Shown: positions 16,010-24,638 of the stretch, in pieces
How positions within the stretch are numbered: position 1 is the first letter of the stretch
Layout of the letters: each line of letters begins with the position of its first letter
Source of the DNA: Chryseobacterium taklimakanense
GTDB taxonomy: Bacteria; Bacteroidota; Bacteroidia; Flavobacteriales; Weeksellaceae
Direction: 5' to 3'
Length of the DNA stretch: 64,000 nt
Assembly: GCF_900187185.1 (NCBI RefSeq)
Contig: NZ_LT906465.1
Location: 2,418,001-2,482,000, forward strand
Translations under genes and position numbers: made by a program
The notes under the pieces: generated by a model
Seen by the model: the letters and a program-made list of their open reading frames with translations, nothing else
The model's database searches: none
What the model was told of the DNA's origin: nothing

Positions 16010-16692
16010 TGGTTCACTCAGAAAACGGTTTTCTTCTTTCCTATATCAAATATGGCGACGCCGATGCGGTCCTGCACTCTTTCACTAAGGAAAAGGGCTT
16101 TAGGAGTTATTTTATAAAGTCAGTTTTCACGCAGAAAAGCAGAAAAAAAAGCTATCTACAACCCTTAAATGAATTGAATTTTAAAATTAGGGATAAATCA
16201 TCGTCATCAATGCCGGAAGTTTTAAGCATTGAACCACTTAGAATTGTTGAAAGCCCCGGCAGCAAATCAGATTCAGTTTTATTTTTTGTAAGTGAGTTTC
16301 TAAACCATATTTTGAGGGATGAAACCGAAGGACAGTTAGTTTATTACGAAGTTTGCAAACTACTAACAGAGATTGAAAACCGAAATTACAGTGCTCATCT
16401 GGTTTTTATGGTTAAATTATTGAAAGTATTGGGCGTTGCGCCATTTATTTCTGAGGGTAAATTTTTGGATGCGGATGGAGGAGTTTTTACAGATGAGCCC
16501 GTGAACTCTCTTTATTCTGAAACTGTCTCAAATTACTGGAAAAATATCCTCTCTGAAAGCGAACCGTATCAAATAAAAATAGAAAGCTTGAGCAGGCCCG
16601 CGGTACTTGACAGTATTCTTTTTTATTACAGTTGCCACCATTCAGGCTTTAAAACGCCTAAGTCTCTTGAAATTATCAGACAGTTGTGGTAA
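16009..16692 (+). CDS. recO: DNA repair protein RecO
   Basis: RecO helps load RecA on SSB-coated single-stranded DNA in the RecFOR pathway. The 227-residue protein begins with the usual oligonucleotide-binding fold (NGFLLSYIKYGDADAVLHSFTKEKG), continues with a helical domain and matches Bacteroidota RecO in length. The zinc-finger cysteines of some RecO proteins are not apparent. Its start is translationally coupled to porZ (TGATG). Its last 51 bases overlap the 3' end of a convergent membrane-protein gene, which is unusual. Confidence 0.85.
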   Translation: MVHSENGFLLSYIKYGDADAVLHSFTKEKGFRSYFIKSVFTQKSRKKSYLQPLNELNFKIRDKSSSSMPEVLSIEPLRIVESPGSKSDSVLFFVSEFLNHILRDETEGQLVYYEVCKLLTEIENRNYSAHLVFMVKLLKVLGVAPFISEGKFLDADGGVFTDEPVNSLYSETVSNYWKNILSESEPYQIKIESLSRPAVLDSILFYYSCHHSGFKTPKSLEIIRQLW

Positions 16693-17874
16693 TTTCTGTT
16701 CCAGCAGTTTTCCCGACATAATTAAAACTACTGGTAATACTTGCGTGAAATATTTTTCCCATATCTGAAAATTTACCATCATCGCGGCAAGGAAAATGAT
16801 CAGATAAATAAGCGAAAATCTGTGAAAGTCCAGAGATTTCAGATTATATCTTCTGAGGAAAAATTCTTTTACAAAAAGATAAAACAGCACGCTCCCAAAA
16901 AGGAAGGATAAATAAAGCAGCAAATGCTTAACTATATTGTTTCCAAAAATCAGCGTAACCAGTTTATCGAAAAGCCCAACAGTATGAAATCCGTCCTGAA
17001 CAGCAATAAAGGATGGAGCAACAGGAAATAAATTGTAATAAAATAAGGTGAAGATTATTATAAAATACCACTCTTTTTTTGATATTTTACTGTGCCAAAT
17101 TATGAACCCGGAAATTGGCAAAACAAAGATGAAAATACAATAAATATAAACTGGCAGCGACTCGGCATAAAAAATAAACGGAACAGCAGTCAACTTTTCA
17201 GACATTGCACCGACCGGGCTAAAACCTCGCCACATTATGAAAAGAGGGATTATAGTTGCACTTCCCAACGCCAAGGATAAAAGCATTTTTAAGTTTAATC
17301 CCTGATCTTTAGAAGCTAGAAGCAGATAATAGATTCCCGCAGCTCCGACGATGAGGATATTGTATTGGCGTGTGTAGATCAGAAGAGATGCCGCTAAAAA
17401 TGCAAGCATATAATGATTTTTATAAACGGCGAAAAGAAAACCAACAATCAGTAAGTTTGACAGCCCGTCGGTAAAAACCAACCCGTTAAACCCTACAATA
17501 TATGGGTTTAAAAGCCAGATAATAAAAAGGCCCCAGTAAATAAATGGTTGCCGCAAAATATTCTTCAGAAGTACAAAAAAAAATGTGTGCGTAAAAAATC
17601 CAATTATTAGCGAGACAATTCTTACGGTATGCAGATCAGTCCCAAAAGTTTTTGCAAACCAGCCATAAATGATAAAAGTTAAAGGTGTAATTAGTTCATC
17701 ATAGCTCAGGATCGTACCCCAGGTCAAGTTCTTACTGAAATTCACTATTGTTTCGTAAAAATGGTGCTCATCGCCGGTTATTGGTTTTTTCAGAACAATG
17801 AAAAAATAGCATAGCAATTCATAAAGAATCACTAAAATTATAGCTGTCGAAAACTCACAGAATTTATTTCTCAC
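16642..17874 (-). CDS. GT-C fold membrane glycosyltransferase-like protein
   Basis: This 410-residue protein has roughly ten membrane helices. An acidic motif follows the first helix (KKPITGDEHHFYETI, about residues 29-43). A first-loop acidic motif, then LITPLTFIIYGWFAKTFGTDLHTVRIVSL, is the pattern of GT-C glycosyltransferases (PMT, ArnT or ALG10-like) that use polyprenyl-phosphate sugars. The substrate is unknown; cell-envelope glycan or protein O-glycosylation are possibilities. It begins with GTG, 26 bp after the DUF1684 gene, so it probably ends the mqo operon. Its 3' end overlaps recO convergently by 51 bp. Confidence 0.7.
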   Translation of the reverse strand: MRNKFCEFSTAIILVILYELLCYFFIVLKKPITGDEHHFYETIVNFSKNLTWGTILSYDELITPLTFIIYGWFAKTFGTDLHTVRIVSLIIGFFTHTFFFVLLKNILRQPFIYWGLFIIWLLNPYIVGFNGLVFTDGLSNLLIVGFLFAVYKNHYMLAFLAASLLIYTRQYNILIVGAAGIYYLLLASKDQGLNLKMLLSLALGSATIIPLFIMWRGFSPVGAMSEKLTAVPFIFYAESLPVYIYCIFIFVLPISGFIIWHSKISKKEWYFIIIFTLFYYNLFPVAPSFIAVQDGFHTVGLFDKLVTLIFGNNIVKHLLLYLSFLFGSVLFYLFVKEFFLRRYNLKSLDFHRFSLIYLIIFLAAMMVNFQIWEKYFTQVLPVVLIMSGKLLEQKLPQLSDNFKRLRRFKA

Positions 17875-17900
17875 ACTAAAAAACTTTGACCTGTAAGATA

Positions 17901-18530
17901 TTAATGCTCAAAATAAACATCCTCATACATCACGCCGGCTTTAATCTCTACCGGGAGGTTGTTTTCTGCAGGCACGATCGGGCAGCTGTAATCGTAAGCG
18001 TTATAAGCGCAGTAGGGATGGTAGGATTTGTTGAAATCTATCATCATCCGGTCTGATGTCGGTATTTCCAGATCAAGGTATTTTCCACCGCCGTAGGTTT
18101 GCTTGCCGGCAGTTAAATCTTTAAATGGAAGAAACAAACGCTTTTCATAGCCTTTCATCTTCCCGGCGTTTTCAATTTGAAATAACGTGAGAACCAAATT
18201 TTTACCGTCCAGTTTGAAATACACTTTTCCGTATTCGCGGTAGCGTTTTGTTCTGCCGGAGGAGGTCGGAAAATCGAAGTATTCAGAATTTTCTGATTTT
18301 ACCAGCCTGGCGTCCACACGATATTTTGAATCGATTGGGAAAAAAGGATGTTGTCTGAAGTTTTTGAAATTGTCCCCGCGAAGCGGTGTCGTTTTTTCGT
18401 TGGTATAGCCTTCGTTGAGCTCGGTCTGGAATTTTTCAATTTCAGTCTTATAATCTGCTGGGTTTACTTTATTTCCGCAGGAAATTAGAAATCCTGAAAT
18501 TAACAGTGTATAGAGTAATTTTATTCTCAT
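17901..18530 (-). CDS. DUF1684 lipoprotein
   Basis: This 209-residue lipoprotein has lipid-accepting C18 (FLISCGN). The body matches DUF1684: HPFFPIDSKYRVDARLV, the GGGKYLDLEIP strand and the C-terminal signature DFNKSYHPYCAYNAYDYSCPIVPAEN split around paired cysteines. Members are envelope proteins of unknown biochemical role. Only one base separates it from the upstream 129-residue gene, and a GT-C protein follows after 26 bp. I infer co-transcription with mqo but no shared function. Confidence 0.85.
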   Translation of the reverse strand: MRIKLLYTLLISGFLISCGNKVNPADYKTEIEKFQTELNEGYTNEKTTPLRGDNFKNFRQHPFFPIDSKYRVDARLVKSENSEYFDFPTSSGRTKRYREYGKVYFKLDGKNLVLTLFQIENAGKMKGYEKRLFLPFKDLTAGKQTYGGGKYLDLEIPTSDRMMIDFNKSYHPYCAYNAYDYSCPIVPAENNLPVEIKAGVMYEDVYFEH

Positions 18531-18531
18531 A

Positions 18532-18921
18532 TCAACTAATTTTTATCCGGTAAACATCACTTTCGTTTCGCCTGATGTTTTGCACAAAGAAACCACCTTC
18601 TTCAGGAATCACTTCCATAAAATCAAACCGTTTGCATTCTTTTGGAAGTCCCGAAAACACCAGCGTAAACCAAAAATCTTTCATCGGTGGCACTTCGGTC
18701 CAGTACGGGAAAACTGCAATGTTTTCAGCATGGATTAAATGGCTTCTGTGCCCAATCGTATCATCAATCAGGAAAGTACTTTGCCAAATCCTGATCAGAT
18801 TTCCAAATGCCGCCGACCCGGGAAAACAACAATGCACGATCACTTGCTTTTCTTCCAGAGTTCTCGTTTGCAGCGATTGCAGAAGTTCTTCTGCAATTTT
18901 TGGTTTATCGGTGGTTGGCAC
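18532..18921 (-). CDS. hypothetical soluble protein, 129 residues
   Basis: The protein starts with GTG and contains no signal peptide or membrane helix. Visible features are VIVHCCFPGSAAFGNLIRIW (residues about 28-47), which resembles a nucleotide- or ligand-binding turn, and a tryptophan/aromatic-rich middle (FPYWTEVPPMKDFWFTLVF). It sits tightly between mqo and the DUF1684 lipoprotein gene. I do not recognise the family; conservation in Chryseobacterium is likely from memory but unchecked. Confidence 0.7.
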   Translation of the reverse strand: MPTTDKPKIAEELLQSLQTRTLEEKQVIVHCCFPGSAAFGNLIRIWQSTFLIDDTIGHRSHLIHAENIAVFPYWTEVPPMKDFWFTLVFSGLPKECKRFDFMEVIPEEGGFFVQNIRRNESDVYRIKIS

Positions 18922-18974
18922 GCTGAATCTTTTTGATTAAACAATAGTGCAGCCCGTCTATGTTTGATGGACAA

Positions 18975-20480
18975 TTAGTAATGTAACTGAAGTTTTTCTT
19001 TGGTGAAATTTCTTATGTCCCGCGTTAATTGGGGATGTTCTGAAAGTTTTTTTCCATAAGTTGGAATCATTTCCACGATTTTTGATGCCCATTCACCCTT
19101 TACCTTTTCAGGAAAACACTTTTCTAAAACCGTCAGCATTGCAGATACCGAGGTTGATGCGCCCGGCGACGCGCCCAAAAGAGAAGCAATCGTTCCTTTT
19201 TTATTCACCACGACCTCGGTACCGAATTCCAGTTTGCCGCCTTCTGCTTCATCTTTTTTGATGATTTGTACCCGCTGTCCGGCGATTTTCAGTTCCCAGT
19301 CCTCGTCTTTTGCATCTTTTACAAATTCACGCAGGTGGTTCATTTTCTGCATTTTGGTCATGGCAACCTGCTGAATTAGATAAGTTGTTAACGGCAAATT
19401 GTGCCACCACGCACCAAACAGGGAACGGATATTTTTAAAATTTACGCTTTCAGGTAAGTCAAGGTAACTTCCTTCTTTTAAAAATTTGGTTGAGAAACCT
19501 GCGAACGGACCAAACAGCAGCGCTTCTTTGCCGTCGATAATACGCAGATCGAGGTGCGGAACCGACATTGGCGGCGCATCCACAGATGCCAGCGTATAAA
19601 CTTTCGCCTTATGCTGCCTGATCAATTCCTCGTTGTGCGACACCAACCACTCGCCTGAAACCGGAAATCCTCCGTAACCTTCACTTTCTGCAATATCTGA
19701 ACTGTCCAGAAGCGGCAGCGCATAACCGCCGGCGCCGATGAACACAAAATCAGCGGCAACGTCCTGCTTGTGCGAGTGCAGACGGTCTTTGATCTTCAGT
19801 TCCCAGCTTCCGTCATCTTTCGGGTCAATATCTTTCACTTCGTGATAAAGAAAAATTTCAACATTCGAAGCATTAAGCAAATGAAATCCCAATTTACGGG
19901 TTAATGTTCCAAAATTTACATCGGTTCCTAAATCCATCTTTGTAGCGGCAAGGATTTCGGAGCTGTTTCTGCCCTTCATGATCAACGGAATCCACTCCCG
20001 GAGTTTGTCGTGATCCCTGGTAAACTGCATTTCGGAAAAAAGATGCGATTGAGTCATTTTTTTGTGACGTTTCTCCAAAAAACTGGCGTCATTCTCACCA
20101 AATACGAGGCTCATGTGCGCACAGGACGTGATGAACTGCTGCGGCTGGTCTATTAATTTTTTATCTACCAAATAGGCCCAAAACTGTTTTGAAATCTCAA
20201 ACTGTTCCACGATTTTTTCAGCCTTTGAAATGTCGATGGTTCCGTCTTTCATTTCCGGCGTATAGTTCAGTTCGCAAAATGCAGAATGTCCGGTGCCTGC
20301 ATTATTCCAGGCGGCGGAGCTTTCCTTGGCAAATCTTCCAAGTCTTTCAAAAATTGCAATTTCCAGTTCTGGTTCCAGTTCATGTAACAGTGTTGCAAGC
20401 GTAACACTCATGATGCCGCCACCGATAAGTACGATGTCGTATTTTGGTTTTGGCTTTCTGTTGGTGATTATTTCGGGCAT
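18975..20480 (-). CDS. mqo: malate:quinone oxidoreductase
   Basis: Mqo oxidises malate to oxaloacetate and passes electrons to the quinone pool at the inner membrane, replacing or complementing NAD-dependent malate dehydrogenase. The 501-residue length is typical. The FAD-binding GGGIMSVTLATLL motif (about residues 20-32) is followed by WNNAGTGHSAFCELNYTP, a family signature, and the C-terminal SLLGASPGASTSVSAML segment. Three smaller genes follow on the same strand with short gaps, suggesting an operon headed by mqo. Confidence 0.95.
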   Translation of the reverse strand: MPEIITNRKPKPKYDIVLIGGGIMSVTLATLLHELEPELEIAIFERLGRFAKESSAAWNNAGTGHSAFCELNYTPEMKDGTIDISKAEKIVEQFEISKQFWAYLVDKKLIDQPQQFITSCAHMSLVFGENDASFLEKRHKKMTQSHLFSEMQFTRDHDKLREWIPLIMKGRNSSEILAATKMDLGTDVNFGTLTRKLGFHLLNASNVEIFLYHEVKDIDPKDDGSWELKIKDRLHSHKQDVAADFVFIGAGGYALPLLDSSDIAESEGYGGFPVSGEWLVSHNEELIRQHKAKVYTLASVDAPPMSVPHLDLRIIDGKEALLFGPFAGFSTKFLKEGSYLDLPESVNFKNIRSLFGAWWHNLPLTTYLIQQVAMTKMQKMNHLREFVKDAKDEDWELKIAGQRVQIIKKDEAEGGKLEFGTEVVVNKKGTIASLLGASPGASTSVSAMLTVLEKCFPEKVKGEWASKIVEMIPTYGKKLSEHPQLTRDIRNFTKEKLQLHY

Positions 20481-20614
20481 AAATTTTTAGCTGAGAACAC
20501 GAATTTCGTAATTTTTTTTTGAAATCAAATTACTGCAATAAGAATTTTGAAATATAAATTGAACAATATATAGCGATTTTAAACTCCTGAATCCTTTGAC
20601 CGAAAATTCACAGT

Positions 20615-20642
20615 AAAAAAGCTCTCCAAATTAGGAAAGCTT
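20615..20642 (-). terminator. terminator of the thioredoxin-like gene
   Basis: A 9-bp stem with one G-T pair (20619-20627 with 20634-20642) is followed on the minus strand by TTTTTT. Confidence 0.65.
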
Positions 20643-20647
20643 CAGTA

Positions 20648-21178
20648 TTATTTGATACTTGATTTGAATTTTTTCTGATAATTTTCCCATTTTTCACGGG
20701 TTTGAATTTTTTTGTATTCATCATTGGCGAAAAAGGGGAGATAGGGTTCCAGTTCCTTGGCGGTCAAAGCGCCCTGTAAAATGGTTATCGGCATACTTTG
20801 TTCATCCAGAAAAATGATGCTGGGCACCGCGTTCACATTCATGTATTTTGTAAATCCATGCATTGAATTTCGGCCTTTTTGCCCTGGCGAATTTTCGTTC
20901 GTGAAGGTCTTACCATAAATTTGAATGCTTTCTTTCTCCTCAGCATTAAATTTTACTGCGTAATAGTTTTCGTTCAAATATTCCGCAATAACCGGATTAT
21001 TATAGGTGTATTTGTCCATGATTTTACAGGGCCCACACCAGTCTGCATAGAAATCTATGAAAATTTTTTTTGGCTGGGTGTGCTGTGCCTTCAAAGCATC
21101 TTCAATGCTCATCCACTTAACTTGTGAAAAAGCAAAGAAGGAAGCGAACACGAATAACAGCCCTGAAATTTTTCTCAT
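20648..21178 (-). CDS. periplasmic thioredoxin-family protein
   Basis: This 176-residue protein has a signal peptide (about residues 1-18, ending FAFS) and a thioredoxin domain with an intact W47-C48-G-P-C51 motif and the cis-proline loop (NAVPSIIFLD). It should reduce or isomerise disulfides in the periplasm, as DsbD-gamma/thioredoxin_7 proteins do. A 35-residue basic tail follows the fold. It lies downstream of three peptide transporter genes on the same strand, 35 bp after the nearest one, so some co-transcription is possible. The substrate is unknown. Confidence 0.88.
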   Translation of the reverse strand: MRKISGLLFVFASFFAFSQVKWMSIEDALKAQHTQPKKIFIDFYADWCGPCKIMDKYTYNNPVIAEYLNENYYAVKFNAEEKESIQIYGKTFTNENSPGQKGRNSMHGFTKYMNVNAVPSIIFLDEQSMPITILQGALTAKELEPYLPFFANDEYKKIQTREKWENYQKKFKSSIK

Positions 21179-21213
21179 AGATCTTTGATGATAAAACGGG
21201 TTTAAGGTTAAAT

Positions 21214-22725
21214 TTACCTTACCTCCTGCATCAGTTTTTTCACAAAGGGAGAAATGATAATAAGCAAAACCCCCGCAATTAAAGCATATAAACCGAGTTG
21301 TTTGTAGCCGTCGGTATAGGCGATCAGTGCATCCATATTCGATGAGCCTTCCTTGGCAGTCGCCATACCTGCACCGATAATTCCCGCCACGTACTGTCCG
21401 TACGCTGACGCGAGAAACCAGAGTCCCATCATCATTCCCTGAAGTTTTTCGGTGGAAAGTTTGGTCATAATCGATAAACCAATAGGAGAGAGGCAGAGCT
21501 CTCCAAAGGTAATGACCAATAGTGCAATTGTAAATATGTTTAACGAGGTAATACCCTGTAAATCAGCAAAAAATCTAGTGGCAAATAACACATAATACCC
21601 CAATCCAAGGAAGATAAATCCAAGGCCGAATTTAATTATGGTATTCGGCTCCAGCTTTCTTTTGCTCAGCCAAATCCATAAAAGTCCGAAGAGCGGAGCG
21701 AGGAAAATGATGAAAAATGCGCCGCCGGAATTGTTCACGCCGTTAGGATCAAGCCCGAGTAAATCTTTGTTGAGGTTTTTGGCAGCGAAAATGCTTAGTG
21801 AACCGCCCGACTGTTCATAAATTCCCCAAAATAATATTGAAAATAAAATGAAAATCAACGCTGCCCAAAGTTTCTTCCGCTCCGGAGAGGTTACTTTCGA
21901 CATTTCATAGAAAAGGTAAATCAGCGTTAATGGCCCCACCGTCCACATAAAATAATCGGTGTATTGCGGCACAGAAACCATCACCATGATTAACGGAACA
22001 AAGATTAGTGACAACACATAAACGCCATATTCTTTCCATTTTTCGAGGGCGACTTTTGTTCCGTCTGCCAGTATTTTTTGCGGCGCAAGTCCAATTGGTC
22101 CCATTCTTCTTTGGGTGAATACAAAATTGATGAGCGATATTACCATCACGATTGCGGCCAAACCAAAAGCAACATTCCATCTTTTATCTTCCGGAATGAT
22201 GGATGAAAGCATTTCGCCTTTCCCAATGGCGATGCATAAGTAGCCACCGAGAAGTGCGCCCAAATTAATTCCTGCGTAGAAAAGCGAGAAGCCGGCATCT
22301 CTTCTGGTATCATCAGATTTATAGAGTTTCCCGACCATCGTGGAAATGTTGGGTTTAAAAAATCCGGTTCCTACAACGGTAAAAGCGATGCCTAAAAAGA
22401 AAAACTGATGCGGTTCAAATGCCAGAATTAAACTTCCGACGATCATCAATAATCCGCCCCAAAACAAAGACTTTCTAAAACCCAAAATTTTATCAGCGAA
22501 AAGTCCGCCCACAAAAGTAAATGCATAAACGAAAGCCTGTGTGGCGCCATACTGCAAATTTGCTTGTTGGTCTCCAAATTTCAGTTCAGAAATCATGAAG
22601 AAAACGAGCATTCCGCGCATCCCGTAGAAGCAAAACCTTTCCCACATTTCAGAAAAAAAGAGAGACCATATTTGACGTGGATATTTTCCTTTAAAATCCT
22701 GGATTTGTTCGAGGGTGAGGTTCAT
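21214..22725 (-). CDS. POT family proton-coupled peptide transporter (first of three)
   Basis: This 503-residue inner-membrane carrier should import di- and tripeptides with protons. The POT signature ExxERFxxYG appears as EMWERFCFYG (about residues 27-36), with phenylalanine where most members have tyrosine. NGFFKP-type NISTMVG (GTGFFKPNISTMVGKLY) and GELCLSPIGLS are also present. It is shorter than its 24.6-26.3 kb relative and lacks that protein's large loop insertion. It is the last of three tandem POT genes on this strand, downstream of DPP IV. It is preceded by a gap that holds a possible small open frame. Confidence 0.93.
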   Translation of the reverse strand: MNLTLEQIQDFKGKYPRQIWSLFFSEMWERFCFYGMRGMLVFFMISELKFGDQQANLQYGATQAFVYAFTFVGGLFADKILGFRKSLFWGGLLMIVGSLILAFEPHQFFFLGIAFTVVGTGFFKPNISTMVGKLYKSDDTRRDAGFSLFYAGINLGALLGGYLCIAIGKGEMLSSIIPEDKRWNVAFGLAAIVMVISLINFVFTQRRMGPIGLAPQKILADGTKVALEKWKEYGVYVLSLIFVPLIMVMVSVPQYTDYFMWTVGPLTLIYLFYEMSKVTSPERKKLWAALIFILFSILFWGIYEQSGGSLSIFAAKNLNKDLLGLDPNGVNNSGGAFFIIFLAPLFGLLWIWLSKRKLEPNTIIKFGLGFIFLGLGYYVLFATRFFADLQGITSLNIFTIALLVITFGELCLSPIGLSIMTKLSTEKLQGMMMGLWFLASAYGQYVAGIIGAGMATAKEGSSNMDALIAYTDGYKQLGLYALIAGVLLIIISPFVKKLMQEVR

Positions 22726-22808
22726 AATTTATAGAGAATTAATGTTTGAATTTCATTTATAGATTAGGTATTCTGCACAATTTTTTCCTTGTATTTCGTC
22801 TTCCACAA

Positions 22809-22931
22809 TTAACTTTTCAATTGGCAATACGAAGGCAACAAAGCAGAACTGGCTGCTCGAAAAACTTTTTCGCGGGCCTGCACGTTAATATCTTGTTTAG
22901 ACTTGAAAAGTGAATTTCCCAAAGAATTCAT
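22809..22931 (-). CDS. possible 40-residue small protein
   Basis: An ATG-initiated frame of 40 codons starts just after the terminator of the upstream POT gene. It contains DINVQAREKVFRAASSALL, an amphipathic-looking alanine-rich helix, and ends CQLKS. It is the only protein-like frame in the 270-bp gap. It could be a real small protein, a leader peptide for the next POT gene, a remnant of a larger gene or chance. The rest of the gap (22726-22997) shows nothing else. Confidence 0.3.
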   Translation of the reverse strand: MNSLGNSLFKSKQDINVQAREKVFRAASSALLPSYCQLKS

Positions 22932-22944
22932 TGTACTAAAATAG

Positions 22945-22973
22945 AAAAAACCACCGAATAATCAGTGGTTTTT
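22945..22973 (-). terminator. terminator of the second POT gene
   Basis: AAAACCAC (22947-22954) pairs with GTGGTTTT (22965-22972), followed on the minus strand by a T-run. Confidence 0.65.
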
Positions 22974-22997
22974 ATGATTAATTAAAATTTTCAGCAG

Positions 22998-24503
22998 TTA
23001 GTTGATTCCGTGCATTCTTTTTTCCAACCAACGGCTCAAAACGAATAGAATTGCAGCTGCAACACCACACATTACGATGAATACCATAAAGAAATCGAAA
23101 AGATTTGCAATCTGAAAACCTAAAAATGAAGTGGTTTTAGCAGCTTCACCATTTTCTCCACCACCAGGAATCAATGCAGAAAGAGTACCTGCAAATTTGT
23201 TCGCAGCGGCATTTGCCAGGAACCAGGTTCCCATTAATAAAGAGGAGAATCTGATGGGTGAAAGCTTAGAAACCATTGATAAACCTATAGGTGACAAGCA
23301 AAGTTCTCCCATCGTGTGAATTACGTAAAGTGCGATTAACCAAAACATTGAAACTTTGTCAGCAATTCCTAATCCGTAAACAGCAAATGCAATTACAACG
23401 TATCCTAATGAAACCAAAGCCAGACCAATGGCCATTTTCTTAGGCGAAGAAGGTTCTTTTCCTCTGTTTCCTAAGTTGAGCCACAATGAGGAGAATAAAG
23501 GCGCCAAAAGAATAATTGCCAAAGGATTCACCGATTGGAAATAACTTGCAGGCATTTCCCAACCGAAAAGGTTTCTATCCGTTTGTCGGTCTGCAAAAAT
23601 GGTCAATGAAGCTCCTGCCTGTTCAAATGCGCCCCAAAAGAAGATCACGAAGAAAGCAAGGATAAAAATCACCATGATCCGGTCGCGTTCGTCTTTTGTT
23701 AAAGATTTGTCGGTTAAAATAATTAAGGGCATCACAATCATCGCTCCATAAATCAAATAACCAATAATATCCAAATCACTGTTGAACATTGTTTTAAAGT
23801 TCATAAAGAAAAAGATCACTGCAATCGCTGCCAAAACGACACCAATTTGAGTAATTCCAAAAGGTTTCGTCGGCATACCGATTGGTTTGTTGTCTTGATC
23901 CACGAGCAATTTATTTTTCTGTGCGATAAAGGTAATCAAACCAATAACCATCCCGATTCCCGCAGCTAAAAAGCCCCATTTAAAATCAACTTTTTCTGCT
24001 AAAGTTCCGCAAACAAGCGGTGAAAAGAATGCTCCCAGGTTGATTCCCATATAGAAAATCGTGAAGGCGGCGTCAACCCTTCGGTCTCCCTTTGGATATA
24101 ACTGACCTACCATGGTAGAAATATTCGGTTTAAAGAAACCGTTTCCGATGATGAGCGAGGTAAGACCGATCCACATCAGCGTAATAGCCATTGCCCCTGA
24201 ACTTGCAGCGCTGAAAAACATCAAAAATTGTCCAATCGCCATTAAAACACCTCCAATTTCAATACTTCTTCGGTTCCCCAGAAAACGGTCGGAAAGATAA
24301 CCTCCCAAAAGTGGAGTAAGGTAAACCAAACCTGTGTAACTTCCATAAATTTCAGATGCTTTCGCATCGTCAAAAGCAAGCATTTTCACCATGTATAAAA
24401 CGAAAATTGCCCGCATTCCGTAGTAGGAAAAACGTTCCCACATTTCTGTCATAAACAGAAGATAGAGTCCTTTCGGGTGCCCTTTTTGCACTGCTGTATC
24501 CAT
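22998..24503 (-). CDS. POT family proton-coupled peptide transporter (second of three)
   Basis: This 501-residue POT carrier has the canonical EMWERFSYYGMR motif (about residues 16-27), GNGFFKPNISTMVGQLY and GELCLSPIGLSMVSKLSP. About 13-14 membrane helices are visible. It is clearly paralogous to its neighbours but not a recent copy, since the nucleotide sequences have diverged throughout. It should import small peptides, and differences among the three probably reflect peptide preference. It has its own downstream terminator and an upstream TATATTTG element, suggesting independent expression. Confidence 0.94.
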   Translation of the reverse strand: MDTAVQKGHPKGLYLLFMTEMWERFSYYGMRAIFVLYMVKMLAFDDAKASEIYGSYTGLVYLTPLLGGYLSDRFLGNRRSIEIGGVLMAIGQFLMFFSAASSGAMAITLMWIGLTSLIIGNGFFKPNISTMVGQLYPKGDRRVDAAFTIFYMGINLGAFFSPLVCGTLAEKVDFKWGFLAAGIGMVIGLITFIAQKNKLLVDQDNKPIGMPTKPFGITQIGVVLAAIAVIFFFMNFKTMFNSDLDIIGYLIYGAMIVMPLIILTDKSLTKDERDRIMVIFILAFFVIFFWGAFEQAGASLTIFADRQTDRNLFGWEMPASYFQSVNPLAIILLAPLFSSLWLNLGNRGKEPSSPKKMAIGLALVSLGYVVIAFAVYGLGIADKVSMFWLIALYVIHTMGELCLSPIGLSMVSKLSPIRFSSLLMGTWFLANAAANKFAGTLSALIPGGGENGEAAKTTSFLGFQIANLFDFFMVFIVMCGVAAAILFVLSRWLEKRMHGIN

Positions 24504-24587
24504 ATTTTTTTATTGTTAAATTTTGTTAAGACCAACAAATATAGGTTTTTTTCGCAATTGAAGTACGATTATTTTAGGTTTTGAAAA

Positions 24588-24618
24588 CAAAAAGTGCCGA
24601 ATTTCTCCGACACTTTTA
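24588..24618 (-). terminator. terminator of the third POT gene
   Basis: AAAAGTG (24590-24596) pairs with CACTTTT (24611-24617), with a short inner CG match. A T-containing stretch follows on the minus strand. Confidence 0.55.
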
Positions 24619-24638
24619 TATATTTTATTGAGAAGCAA

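Noticed and set aside
22726-22808. Riboswitch or attenuator before the first POT gene
   Set aside because: I could find no stable stem or known riboswitch core in this stretch; only a possible small open frame lies further upstream.
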